Origin: Pezizomycotina sp. ARF18
Taxonomy: Eukaryota > Ascomycota
Direction: 5' to 3'
DNA length: 64,000 bases
Assembly (NCBI GenBank): GCA_002224055.1
Contig: AZLU01000202.1
Coordinates: 1 to 64,000, forward strand
The notes under the pieces are model-generated. The model saw only the letters and a list, made by a program, of their open reading frames with translations. It was not told where the DNA came from and searched no databases. A program made the translations under genes and the position numbers. Numbering within the stretch: the first letter of the stretch is position 1; each line of letters opens with the position of its first letter. This document shows, in pieces, positions 1 to 11,700 of the stretch.

Positions 1-1320
1 TTCCCAAGAATTTGTCCTTGTATAACACGAACCTCATTCCATGACTACTTATCCATGTGCGTTCATGGTAGGCGATAGGTATATAGATTTTCTCGAATTA
101 GGAAAAAAAAAAAAAAATGGTTCAACGAAAACTCATACTCCAGATTGATCGTAAATGAAGAATAAGACGTGAAAAGAAGAAAAAAAGAAGAAAAGAAGGA
201 AAAAGCACATGAGAGTGGTCTTGGAATTATTATAGATCTTCAAAACAAAGCTCCGTGGTTCGAGTTCCACCAAGGACTCCGAAGTTCGCGAGTTTTGGAA
301 GTTTCGCCAGATATTGCTACTCTGTCGTCCTCTGGGCATCCACATCTTCGCGCTCGAAACGAAAATCAAAGCGAGAGAAAAGAAGTTTTGTTGCTCGTTC
401 CAAAAAAATAATAAATGGATGTCAAAATAGATTCTTTTTTCTTCTCTGAAGCGCTTCAGAATGTCCATCTGAGCCCTTTTATCGTTTCCTAAAATACCAG
501 TGTTCTTATTCGCGTTTTTTTTTTTTTTTTGCGGTATAAGTATGGCGCGTTCCAATTACACTGGCCTTCGTCTGAATTGTTCCTGTATTAACTCAAAAAA
601 GTCCGTTCTCGTTGGATACCGCAATTCCGTAAGAACCAATGTCCTGTTTGAGAGTCGTAATCTTGCTGACGGTAGGTAAGAGCATACTGTTGCCCCTATG
701 CTGCTTCGCTGGCAAGGGGGAAAAAAGAGAGACAAGGACCTCGTACGGATATACCTACAGAAAGTACGTAGATACATTACATATTCTTAACAATCCGTAC
801 CTCAGTTCAGCGCATTCGGATCAGAGTATCCCCATCAATGGTCCTTTCCCTTTTTCCTTTTTTCAGCCCAAGAAAAGGAAAATTCTCACCAACCAAACCC
901 ATGTCGATGTACACGCCGGGTTTGTAACTCAAAGGCGAAGGACGGTTCGTTTACGCCCTGATAGTTCCAAGGGGGTTTTTACTTCCTGGAATATATAAGC
1001 ACGAGACATACTCTCTTAACACACGACGATATAATATAATTTTATATGGGCAAAAGAGAAAAAGAAAAGAAAAAAAGGAAAGGAAAGCAAAGAAAGCCAA
1101 AAGAATAAGGAACCGTAAAAAATTCCACCGAAGCTCTCCTACGTACTCATTTTTTGGTGTTTTAAATTTTTTGGGGTCCTTCCTTTCTTGCTAGGACAGA
1201 CAAAGAAGAAAAGAAGGAGATTCGCTGAAAGGTACCAGAGCAGTCGCAATGTATGATGGAAAGAAGAATGTTTCAATACTTACTTGGAAGAGAATATTAC
1301 TCTGTAAATAAAAATACTTT
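1..1320. other. Left-edge spacer with no supported gene
   Basis: I see no coding feature in this stretch. Open frames on both strands are short and rich in Lys, Phe, Ser and Arg, as expected from A- and T-rich DNA. A tRNA B-box-like string near 258 was tested and rejected because the arm does not fold correctly. The DNA contains several purine-rich tracts, for example around 1050-1110. Confidence 0.5.
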
Positions 1321-1326
1321 AAGATA

Positions 1327-1327
<1 letters not shown>

Positions 1328-1360
<33 letters not shown>
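1328..1360. repeat. (TA)n microsatellite
   Basis: About 16 nearly uninterrupted TA units lie in the distal upstream region of the DUF4238 gene. This is a simple repeat with no coding sense. Confidence 0.85.
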
Positions 1361-1362
<2 letters not shown>

Positions 1363-1571
1363 CGCCGAAGACCATTTAAAAGGAAGTAGAGAAAAAAAGA
1401 GAGAGAGAACGGAAAAAGAACTGATGAAAAAAAAGAAAGAAAGAATATTGATACAAGTATATCTCAAAAAGGAGTAAGAAAGAACTAATAGAAATATATA
1501 GGTACGCAAGAGAAAAAAATAAATAAAATAAAATAAAAATAAAAACAATTCTTTTCGTGTATATAAGTACG

Positions 1572-1597
1572 TTTTTTTTTTTTTTTAAAAAAAAAAA
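1572..1597. repeat. T15-A11 perfect homopolymer palindrome
   Basis: Fifteen T are followed directly by eleven A, which makes a perfect inverted repeat with no loop spacer. It is one of four such T-then-A blocks in the window; the others are at 23934-23960, 26142-26167 and 29116-29143. The flanks of the four share no obvious longer similarity by eye. Confidence 0.8.
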
Positions 1598-1689
1598 GAA
1601 AGAAAGAAAAAAAACATTCATCTATTATTTTACTTTATTTTTATTTATTTATTTATTTTTTGGTTTAGAAGGGAAAATTTTTTCTATTT

Positions 1690-1960
1690 TTTTTTTTTTT
1701 CGCTCTTTTCTTATATTATTTTCTTTTTCTTCTTCACTGCTTGTATCACGGAGCTTTGGGCAAGAGGGAAGAAAAAAATCTCCCCCCCCCCATTATTATC
1801 TTCTCTTTCCCTCTCTTTCTTTTTCTCCCACACTAATACAGAGGCAAAAAAAAAGGCCCCCCCCATTCACCATTCTTCGCCTTTTCTTCACTTCCCCGTT
1901 CCTTTCCCAAACTCCATTTCGAAATACTCCGACAGTTCTTCAAGTCCTTTTGACGGACAT
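1690..1960 (+). promoter_or_regulatory. Pyrimidine-rich tract upstream of the DUF4238 gene
   Basis: This is a long run of C and T with poly-C and poly-T blocks, about 0.7-1 kb ahead of the ATG at 2690. Such CT blocks on the coding strand are common in fungal promoters and 5' leaders. I infer that it belongs to the promoter or leader of the downstream gene; no defined operator is visible. An acceptor-like CAG near 2508 suggests that a 5' UTR intron is possible. Confidence 0.35.
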
Positions 1961-2689
1961 CGACTAGATCATACGCTACTCGAGGCCGAGTAAGTCTCTC
2001 CACCTGCCTCGCTTTCCCCGTAGAGACGCTGGCAAGGACTCTTGTTTCGTTGCCAGACAAATTTTCGTTCGCTTGCTAACGCGGTGGAAGGGGGCATTTT
2101 TTTGAGTCACAGATAGTCATATTCAAGAGGAGGAAGGGAAAAAGGGGAGAAATCCACGAAGAAATAGCAGCGACCTCCATACTTTTTGATGCTTAAATTT
2201 GTCAATAAACCGCCTACTACCGTCAACGACGATTCTCGATCTATTCGATCTGCTCCAATATCTCAAATTAGCAGTTCCTCCCCGCCATTACTCGGTACCT
2301 TCCCCCTCCCGTTCCTCATTCTAACGGTTCTTACAAAAGTGCATCCGGTCGTTCTTGTTCACAGCCTCAAGGAATTTTTATTTTTATTTTTTTTTTCTTT
2401 CGGGAGGTTTTCGCTGGAGACTCTTCATCTATATGTTTCCGCCCAAAGTACCTCTTTATACGCCTCGCCTTTCGAAAAGCTAACATTTTCTTCTCGATCC
2501 GCTTACAGGTGGTGGAAACTGGCGAACTATTCGCTTTTGAGCACTTTAAACGTCTCGCTGTAGTCGTCAACTCGTGCGACACTCGACCGCTTTCCCCCCC
2601 TCATCCCTTTATCGTTTCACAACTTTGCTTTGTGTCTGGGAACGGGCCCCCCCCTTTTTTTTTTTTAGCTTCTCGCGCAAACTTCCTCT

Positions 2690-5600
2690 ATGGCGACCTC
2701 CATAGAATGGTCTCGCTATGGCATGAATGTAGCGGATCAGTCTATGGATCCCGCCCAATGGGCGGCTAACATTCAGGAATATTCTCCAAATACACGACCG
2801 ACACACCTCCTTGAGCAGCCACGACATTACATACCTGTCTTCGTCCTTCACCGTTTCTGTAAACAGGCCGTGACCGGCCTTGGGTACCTCCAGAGAAGGA
2901 TCGCAAACAAGAGATTGCGCGCCATATTACGGCACAACGAAATTGGGACCTTCGTTACCGTCATGGCGCCTATACGGGAATGAAGATAAGCTTGCTGACG
3001 ATGACACATATCTTGTCTATAATACCAAGACGAAGAAATACGACAAGCTCCACTGGACGGAATGCTTCAAGACCGATGCGCCGTACTCCAAATTCTTCGA
3101 AAAATTTACGCAGAGAGATCTTCCATGGATAAGTGGACTTTCAGGAAGTTCGAGGCGCTGATGAAGGCCGACCGGCAAGTTATGGAAAATCTTTGCGTGA
3201 GCGCGAATATTCTCTTCGACGCTCTGAGCGAGCGGAGACGAAAGCGCTGGACGCCATCGTCCTCAAGCGTGGCGATGTCTGGGATATGCGCAAGTACTGG
3301 TATCTTTTATCTACACTCCGAAACCGTGACAGAAACACCCATCTTCTCGGTACATCGGAGGACATGGAAGAAGCGAGGCGAAGAGGAAGAGGTTTATGGA
3401 AGAGAAAGGGCTTGGACACGCTCGAGATCTCTGGCTTCATAATGTTGAGACCATTCTTAACACACCACACTATCAAGTTGGTACTTCCTCCAAGATTTTT
3501 GAATTCGACCGGGAAGACTACCGTACCAACGCACGCGAGAGGTACATGGTGTTCTGGGAAGCTGGACCAAATGACGAATTTCTTCTCACGGACAATAGCT
3601 TCGGTTGCTTTGAAGGGTGTCGATTGGAGTCAAAGCATGGAATGACTGTCGGTATGAAGCCGTCCGACGTTCAAAAAGGCTTTATACCAGGGATTTCATG
3701 TGGCACCAGCTTTTCGTTCTTTCTCCAAAATTGGTTGTCGCGCTCTGCCACGATCATTGATCCACCCTAATCTAACGAAGCTTCAAAGGGCCGATATGGC
3801 CTCCGTCCGTCGATTCTCCAGAACCTCCCCATCCGCTTCCCCACAATTATTACAAGGATCTACACCCGATGAGTGTCGGTTTATGAAGCAGGGATGAGGT
3901 TCCGGAAGAGATGGAAGATTATTTCGGACGCAAGCCGGAAGCGGGAAGCACGTCGCAGGGGTTGAAGGAAAGCGACAACGAGATCCAATTTCAAATCACC
4001 ACGTTATCCACTCAGCAGGTTGCGCTTGTCAACATGATTCTTCTGCTTAACCAAAGTTCTCTGACTGGTGTTGACAATATCGTATACGCAACCCGGCCGC
4101 GATCTACCGACCATCACCGAATATGAAAAACAAGAATGGGGATGTACACGACGATAAGCAAAATAGTTACAGGCTTTTAGGAAGAAATATTCAATCAGTT
4201 CAATAAAGGAGAGATGTCGGTACTTCCGAGACGGTCTCCCGCAAGCATCATCGCCGAATCCTCACTCGAGAGGATGATGACTCCTTCCCAGGAGTTCATT
4301 CCTGCGGAGAGGCAGAAAGAGTCCCAGAAAGAAAGCATAAGAGCGGTACCACAACTCCGGCAGAAAGAAGGCTCATTTTGAAGTAGATGAACCCGCGCCT
4401 GTTAAACCGCCCTTGGAAAAAGAAGAGTTCGGGGAAGAGTGAATCGTCCTCTACTAGTGCTTCTCTCGATGAAACCCCCAAGATAATTACAACGGAACAT
4501 AAATCTGTGCAGAAGCCCAAGTACGACGATGCAATGGATGGATTCGTGTTTCTGGGAGTTCAGATGTTAAAGAAGAACCCAAGCCCATTCAAGCCACGCC
4601 TGCCCCTAAACCACCAACTCAGAATCAAGCCACTCCTCGAGTGTCCACACCACACCATCGACAAAGAGCCCGGAGACGGCTACAGCGCCAAAGGCAACTG
4701 ACAGGCCCACAAGACCGCAAGGTGCCCCAACCCCTCGTACACCCGAGGTGCCGCAAACAGCGCCCACTGCCCCAGCTCCCCTGGCCCCCTCGGCTCCCCC
4801 GGTATCCCAGCTCCTTCCCTTCCCTACCTCCCCAACCTCCTCATGAAACACCCGCACCCGAGGCACCTCCAGCCACTAAGGTCTCTCAAGCTCCTGTTAC
4901 CTCCCAAGCCCCTCCTCCACAGTCTCCACCCATTGTCAAAGCTTCACAGGCCCTCAAGGACTCAGGCTCCTCGAGCTCTCAAGCTCCTCAAGTCCTCAAG
5001 CTCAGGCTCCTCAGGCTCCCCAGATTCCAGAAGTCAAGCGTTACCTCCCGAGACGCCGACGAAGTCCGAATTCTCGTTATCTGACTCGATTTCTTTACTG
5101 AAAGTGAAGACGAGAACCACAAAAGCTCGTTGTTCCTTCGCCACGACTGGTCGAGCGGTCTTCATCGACGAGAAGCCGGAAGAGTACCGATAAAAGCGAA
5201 CGATCCAGCCGAGGCGAGAGGCGTGATAAGACGAGGCGCGAGCGTGCTCACTCGGAAAGACGAGAGAGGCTCGAACGGCCGAAGATTGGCAGTACGAAAT
5301 CTGACGATAGACCCCGCCGATCGAGTCCAAAGGCGATGCTGAAAGGATGGCCCTCGTACGACCCCAGATGTTCGAAGGTAGTCGTAGCGACAGAGGCTCC
5401 GGACAAAGGGGTATAGAGAGAGGTTAAGGAGAGAACGCGAAGAGTTCGATCGTTTGGAACTTCAACGAGAGAAGGAGAGACTAGCACGTCAGAAGCTCGA
5501 GGTTCAAATGGAGTGGAGCGCCTCGAACGCCAAAAACTTGAGAAAGAGCGTGAGCGTCTGGAAAGCAAAAACTTGAGATGGAAAGGATGGAGCTGGAAAG

Positions 5601-6943
5601 ACAAAAGCGGGAGTTTCTCCGAGAGAGAGAAGAACTGCAGCGTAAGGAGCGTGAACGCGAGATGCGCGAAAAAGAGAAAGACATGAAGCAAGCAGCAAAA
5701 ATGCGGAAGGAAAAGGAGGCTATTCGACAGGAGAAGAGAAGCTCGCTAAATTCGAGGAAAAGAGGCAACTGGAAAAGGCGAGGGAGAAGGAGCTAAGGGA
5801 GCAGGAACAAAGGGAGAGAGAGGGAACTGAACGAGCGATTGGAGAAGGAACGTCTGCAACGTGAATTGGAAACTGACAGGAAAGGGAGAGAGATTGCGCG
5901 AGCGGCAAGACAGGGACAAGCAGAAGTACGCTCGCCACGACCGACCAGACAAATCAGACACCAGTGAGAATGGATCACAGGGATAGAAAGGTCAGGCGCC
6001 GCAAGTCTATGGTCCATAGTTCGCCGTCATCTGAGCCTGCGGTACCCGTCCGTCTCCCTCCGGGTTCGAGCCTGAGATCACGCCACCATCTTCCAGCCAT
6101 TCACATCCGGATAACTGTGATAATGGCTTCGACCCAATGCCGACGCATGACCTTCCTTCCCCGTCCTCAGCCCCGTATTCTCCGCCTTTGAAGTCACCGC
6201 CGCTGAAGTCACGCCATTGAAATCACCACCTATGAAATCGCCACCGCTGAAGTCTCCTACATCTCCGTCTACCAGGAGGTATGAGAACGCTCTCATATCT
6301 CCTACTCATGATGCTGCGCAGAAGCTTCATCTTCAGCTCAACGTGAACAATCCTCAGCTAGCGCTTGCTCCATATCAGCATCCGAACCCCAAGAAGGAAA
6401 AGGAACATAACCGCGACGATCAGAAATCCCGAAAGATTATAATGTTCGTCGGTTGAAACGCCTGTTCCGCTTCCTCCGCTTGATACCGCCCTCAGCGGCC
6501 ACAGCAGCATCAACGCCACCAGAGCTATAACCAGAAACCAATGCTTGCAATAACTGGAGGCGATAGCCCCGCTTTCTCTACGCTTGCTGATAATGGAGAT
6601 TTTGAAGAGGATGGATGGGAGGATGAGGATTATGTGCAAAGACGGGATGACTTCGCCATCCTTCCTTCGAGGAACAATAACCAACATCGACAGGAGCGCC
6701 CCGAGAGGGCGCCGGCGAAACCTCCAGTCAAACGATTAGCGTTGGAAGCCCGCCGGTCATGAGGCGCAAAGCAGTGTTGTCCGTTTGAACACGAAGGCTC
6801 GAGCACCTCAATCTCAAGGATCACGCCAGAACCTCGACGCAATCCTTACTATTAAAATTAAAGCGCTTTTAACGCTGATAGCTTTAATGGAGCGTTCTCT
6901 ATTGAATACCGCCCCACACAATGAAGTTAATACCAGTTGTTAA
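2690..6943 (+). CDS. DUF4238-domain protein with long proline-rich and coiled-coil tail
   Basis: The product carries the fungal form of DUF4238, a domain of unknown function. Near the N-terminus is HYIPVFVLHRF, matching the usual HHYIP-x-F-x-L-x-x-F opening. It is followed by LVYNTKTKKYDKLHW, a NVETILNTPHYQ segment, the hallmark NDEFLLTDNSFGCFEG (about 3570-3620), then HQLFVLSPKLVVAL (about 3702-3742) and NEIQFQITTLSTQQVALVN (about 3978-4034), which correspond to the C-terminal blocks of the family. After about 4.3 kb the protein becomes low-complexity: a Pro/Ser/Ala-rich stretch (4.6-5.0 kb), an Arg/Glu/Lys coiled coil (5.4-5.95 kb) and a second Pro/Ser region (6.0-6.3 kb). The reading frame changes many times, so the exact exons and the stop (taken as the TAA at 6941-6943) are uncertain. 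Role unknown; nuclear or cytosolic location cannot be told. The ATG at 2690 is the first in frame with the HYIP block. Confidence 0.65.
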
Positions 6944-8120
6944 CTTTTTTTTTTGCTTCTCCGACATCAGATTCCTATTTCTCTTTCTTTTGCTTTCCAT
7001 TCGCCTTCTTTCAGCCAGAAGTTTGATGAAAAGCTTTTCACCCCTACTTAATCTAATTTTCTTTTTTCTTCTTTCTTTTTTCTTTTTTACTCGCATAATA
7101 ATTTTCATATCCCTTGTCTTTCCCGGTTTCCTAGTTTTCCTAATGATATACATAGAAGTGGCGGTATGGAAAAGCAATGTTTTGATGTTACACAACCAAG
7201 TTCTCTTTTCTCATTACGAATGTTTTATATTTCTTATTTCCTATTCTATATGTACGTTGTTTTCTGTTTGGTTCAAGAAAAATGTTATCTCGTTTTGCCG
7301 CAACTCCTGCTAACTTGCCCCGCTCTGCCCTTTCTTTTGGATAATTTCTATCATGACGACCTGATGCCCAAAAGTCCTTTGTTTTCGCACTCTTAAAAAG
7401 TTTTCATTCCGCAGTCGTGTAATTTTGGCAACGGACGTGTTTAGAGAAAAGCCTTTGTATTTGTTTGTATAGCCTGGTAATATTTTACAATCTTGTATTT
7501 TTCTTACACTTTGCTGTTGCCAAAACGTAGCTTCATGCGTTCATATTTTAGTCTTGCATGTAGGTGATGCTTTTTATTTCTTCTTCCTTCGTTTCTTTCT
7601 AGGAAGAAACGATAACCTCGTATGACGAGTATAACTTCACCCAGTTTCTTCATGTCAAAATATCCTCATGTAATCCCTCCTCCAACTCCCTCTATCTCCC
7701 TCTGCTGCATTTTCATGGGTACTAGGTCGTCTATTCACACCGTTAATATCCCCTTCAGAGTCTAATATTACCTCTACTCGTTTCTTTCCTTCTTAATATT
7801 TTTTCTTTTTGGTGTATCGCTCTTGCATTCAAAGAAAAATACTAAGTAGTTTAGTACGGAAAAGCAAGGTTCTGGTTTTTAATTATTAAAAAAAAAAAAA
7901 AAAATGAATGGGAGAAAGAAAAGGAAAGCAAAAAAAAAAGAGAAAGTTATTTGAATCGGCGAGAACCCGGCCCGTTCTGTACCGGTGTATCTTTTTCTTA
8001 TACTCTTACGTCCAAGAATGTCTTCGTTGTATTTCTCATACTATTGTTTACAAGTTGACTTTTTATCACTATTATCATCACTACTTACACTATATTATTA
8101 CACCACAAAAACCCACATCT

Positions 8121-8153
8121 ATTATTATTATTATTATTATTATCACTCATGTC
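8121..8153. repeat. (ATT)n microsatellite
   Basis: About ten ATT units sit in an AT-rich intergenic stretch. It is a simple repeat. Confidence 0.8.
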
Positions 8154-8704
8154 ATTCTTCCTAGTTTTGTATTCTCCTATTTCCAATATACATCACCTAT
8201 ACCCTCAACTCAAGTTCATTATATTTTTCCCCCACTGTTTCCCCCCTGTACATGCGAATGGCTGGCTCTTCGTTCCTGGGGAGGTATAAGTAATTTCTTA
8301 TTTACTGTAATGAAAAGGAGGGGGAAGAAAAGCAGTGTGCTAATTTCCATTTGCATATTTGACCTGATTATTATATCTTCTACCTCTTGATACCTGGATC
8401 TCTCTTCACATCTTCCCCTAATGATGATATCTCTTTTTCTTTTTCTCTTTTTTTTTTTTTTACAGCATTTCTGCATTTTTCAACCTTGTTTTCCCTCCCC
8501 TTCCTCCATTCCCCCTCCTTCCGCATTAAATTTCCATTTCCTTTATCCATTAAAACAAAATCCCCTCCATATCAGACATGTAATAACCCCACATCCATCG
8601 CCCTTATTCGCATACAGAAAGTACATCTACTCGCATTGCAGTCATATATTCAACTGTCCCCGCGCTTCATCTTCTAGCTCTTCTTCTCTATTGTGTAGCA
8701 TTTT

Positions 8705-8736
<32 letters not shown>

Positions 8737-8737
8737 C
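8705..8737. repeat. Compound (TC)n-(TA)n microsatellite
   Basis: A short run of TC dinucleotides passes straight into TA dinucleotides. It is an intergenic compound simple repeat. Confidence 0.8.
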
Positions 8738-11700
8738 CTATTTATACATTTCCTATAAAAGACAATTGATATCCACTCTCAACATGGAGAAAAAAATATA
8801 CATACATATAACGTTATAACCTAAATTCGTGCGATGTGCATCGTGTTGCACTTCCGTAGCTTTCATCCGATTCTTAGATTTCTTCAGACAGCCAGCAACA
8901 AATTGTGCTTGTATTTAAGATGACAGCCCTGGCCGTAATTGCGTCAACCGCGATGTGTCTATTGGTTTAATAATATGTTTAAATGTTCCCCGTGAGCCCG
9001 TTATGACAAAAGTATATTTTTAGACTTGAGGATTATTATATCCCCAGCCGCAGGATAGTCAAAACAGCATTATTTCGCCCTTCATTTCACATATAAATAT
9101 GTATGCGTACGTTTGGTCACAAAAATAGAAATACAAATACATTCTATGTTGTATGGTGTTACCGTAATGGCCTCCTAGGTTTGGCTGGTCGGTATATTTT
9201 CAGTATAAAATTACCTGTTTTCGTTTACTCTCCCTTTAAATCTTGGACCGTTGAATACCAATTCTGGTACTTCTTAGGGCAAATATATATATAACTCGAT
9301 TGTGAGGGCCTCTAGACTTTCTATGGGCAGATTATCGATCCAAAGATGACACTTATCTCCGGCTTGGAACTCTGAAATGATAAAACACGAGTTATATGTA
9401 TAAGATGGTAAGCTATTTAGAGAGAATAAAAAATATAAGTTAGAAATAGACAACGTGGCAAGGAAAAGGAAGGGAGGGAGGAAGAAAGCGAAGTAGAGAA
9501 AAGGAAAATATCAGCGAGTTACAACATAAAATCTTTGAAATCGCGGAAAGATAGAAAATAAGAACAGCAAACGTTTGCCTCGGTCCTGTGGTGGTCAGTG
9601 TATACATGTATGTATGACAAAAAACTTTATGTTACTTATCCCTGGAAAGATAGTCGAAAATCTCAAAAAATAACAATAGGAAGGGAGGAGGAAAAAAAGG
9701 GAAAAAAAGGAAAATACACTCAGTAAGAGTAGTACAATTAGGCATAGTCTAGTACGAATATGATAGCTTGGCTGCCTCCAGTGAAAACGGTCTTTTTGTG
9801 CTTCTCGACCGGTCGTACGCCCGGGTGACAGCTTTCATAGTCCTGTTGGCGATTAGGTCTCCTCAACCCGTTGCCCCGTAAGGTTGACCTGGGTGTGCGT
9901 CTAGTTGGCTTTACTACTTTTTATACACCTTCACGAAAGCACTGTAATTATCAGAAAAATAAGAGGAAAGGAGGCGAATCAATGAGGACTAATCGATCAC
10001 CTGCCAGTATCCGCCTACGCATAAACCAAGAGAAAAAAAGGAAAGAAATTGAGAGAGAGAGAAGGGAGTCCAATGCAATAAGTAGAATAATAATTCTTTA
10101 GCTCGGTATGAGATCGCCCTTGTGCTAGTGGCCTCTGTTCTAGCAATATTGTTGTACACGCGGCATTTATATAAGATCAAATTAATATTTAGAAGTAATC
10201 AACAGTGAAGAGTCCCTTAACCTTTCCGATTCATGTGTACGCTCCCCAGTGTCACGCCAGACTAGTCCTGTAAGGAAAGAATGGATGATTCTTGTTCTTT
10301 AGCGAAAATAAAAAAAAAAAGTATGTTTCTTTTGCCTATCTCTCCTTTCAAAAGCTTCCTTCCTTTTCTTTTTCTCTCTCTTTCTTTTTCTTCTTTTTTT
10401 TTTTTCAAAGAAAATAATTATAATCATTCGGCCACCTTAATTAGCCACTTTCGCTGTTAATGCACCAAGCCCCCAAAAGGAGTATACTATATCTTTTATC
10501 CTTTTGTCTGCGGCCAAGCTGACCGCGCAGACTTCGCAATAAGCGGTACTCAACGTGTAGATTTCTCCATTCTGTTTATCTTATCTAATTTCAGCGAATA
10601 ATATTAACTGGAAATAATAATGTGAGGGACCTTTTGGATAAGCTGTAACTTATCAGAGCTACCTTATCATCGTAATTATATAGATAGGTAATAATATAAA
10701 TAGACTCGTAAGCGGAATGACGTGTTGTATAAAATGTTTGGCGCTGCTACTACTACCACGTCCTAAGCACTTTAGGTAAGGCTTTCGTAAGCGTAGTTAA
10801 AGGAAATTTACAGTTTAAAGTACCGCGTCTATAAATAAAATAATTGCCTTCCTTGATAGCGGTAGCAGGGGTTAGCCAGCCAATTGAGGGTAGCTAAGTT
10901 ACTCTTATCATTATTTTATAATTAGTATCATTATTAGGAGTATCTTGTTATTCATCTACTCCTTACGAGGTACTACAAGTATTTACCTAGGTATTTATTG
11001 TTTCAAATGCGATTTCGAATTCGCTATTTCACAATTTGGGAGCCTTGGGCAATTCTAGGTACCGAAAGTAGGAAGAAAAACGGAATAAAAGTCAGAGGAA
11101 AACCAGAGGACTTAATTAAACAAAGTGGGTGAGCGCGAGCGAAGCATATCATTCTTAACGACTGCCACGGCATTTTCATAAACTAACCATCAGTTTTCGC
11201 TCTTTTCCTGCGCTGTGGGTTTGTTAAGGCGTGCTGACTGTAAATACTTGTGTAATATATAGCTTCTCAGGGTGAGAATCGTGACGAGAGAAAATAAATC
11301 TCTATAAACAATGCAGGTACTATAGTACTTGCATAGAGCAGGTGACGAATTAAATATCCAAGAAGAAAAAAATCCTTCCCCTGTCTTTACTTCCGTCTCT
11401 TTCGATCCCTGTTTCGCTCAGTGTTTATAATTTCCTTCATTATTTTTGAGTTATCTCTTCACAGTTATACTTTAGTGCTATCGAGTTAATGCTAGTCTAC
11501 CGGCATCGCGGGAGATAAAATGAATAACTTAGGTTTGCTTATAGCGCGTGAAAGTAGAAAGATCGCAAAGTTTTATTTTTGAAAGCGAGGTCATTGAGGG
11601 CAAAGAAGAGGAAAACTTCCAAAGGAGGACAGACGAAGAAGACAAATGCATACATTTCTCTCCAGTAAAATACAAAGAGCGAAAAGGTAGAACGCGTCTA

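Noticed and set aside
250-275. tRNA B-box-like GGTTCGAGTTCC
   Set aside because: The loop would be one base too long for a T-arm and no matching acceptor stem, D-arm or A-box lies upstream.
1376-1621. Phe/Ser-rich long frames around 1.3-2.0 kb
   Set aside because: They are driven by T-runs and simple repeats, with no motif or balanced composition.
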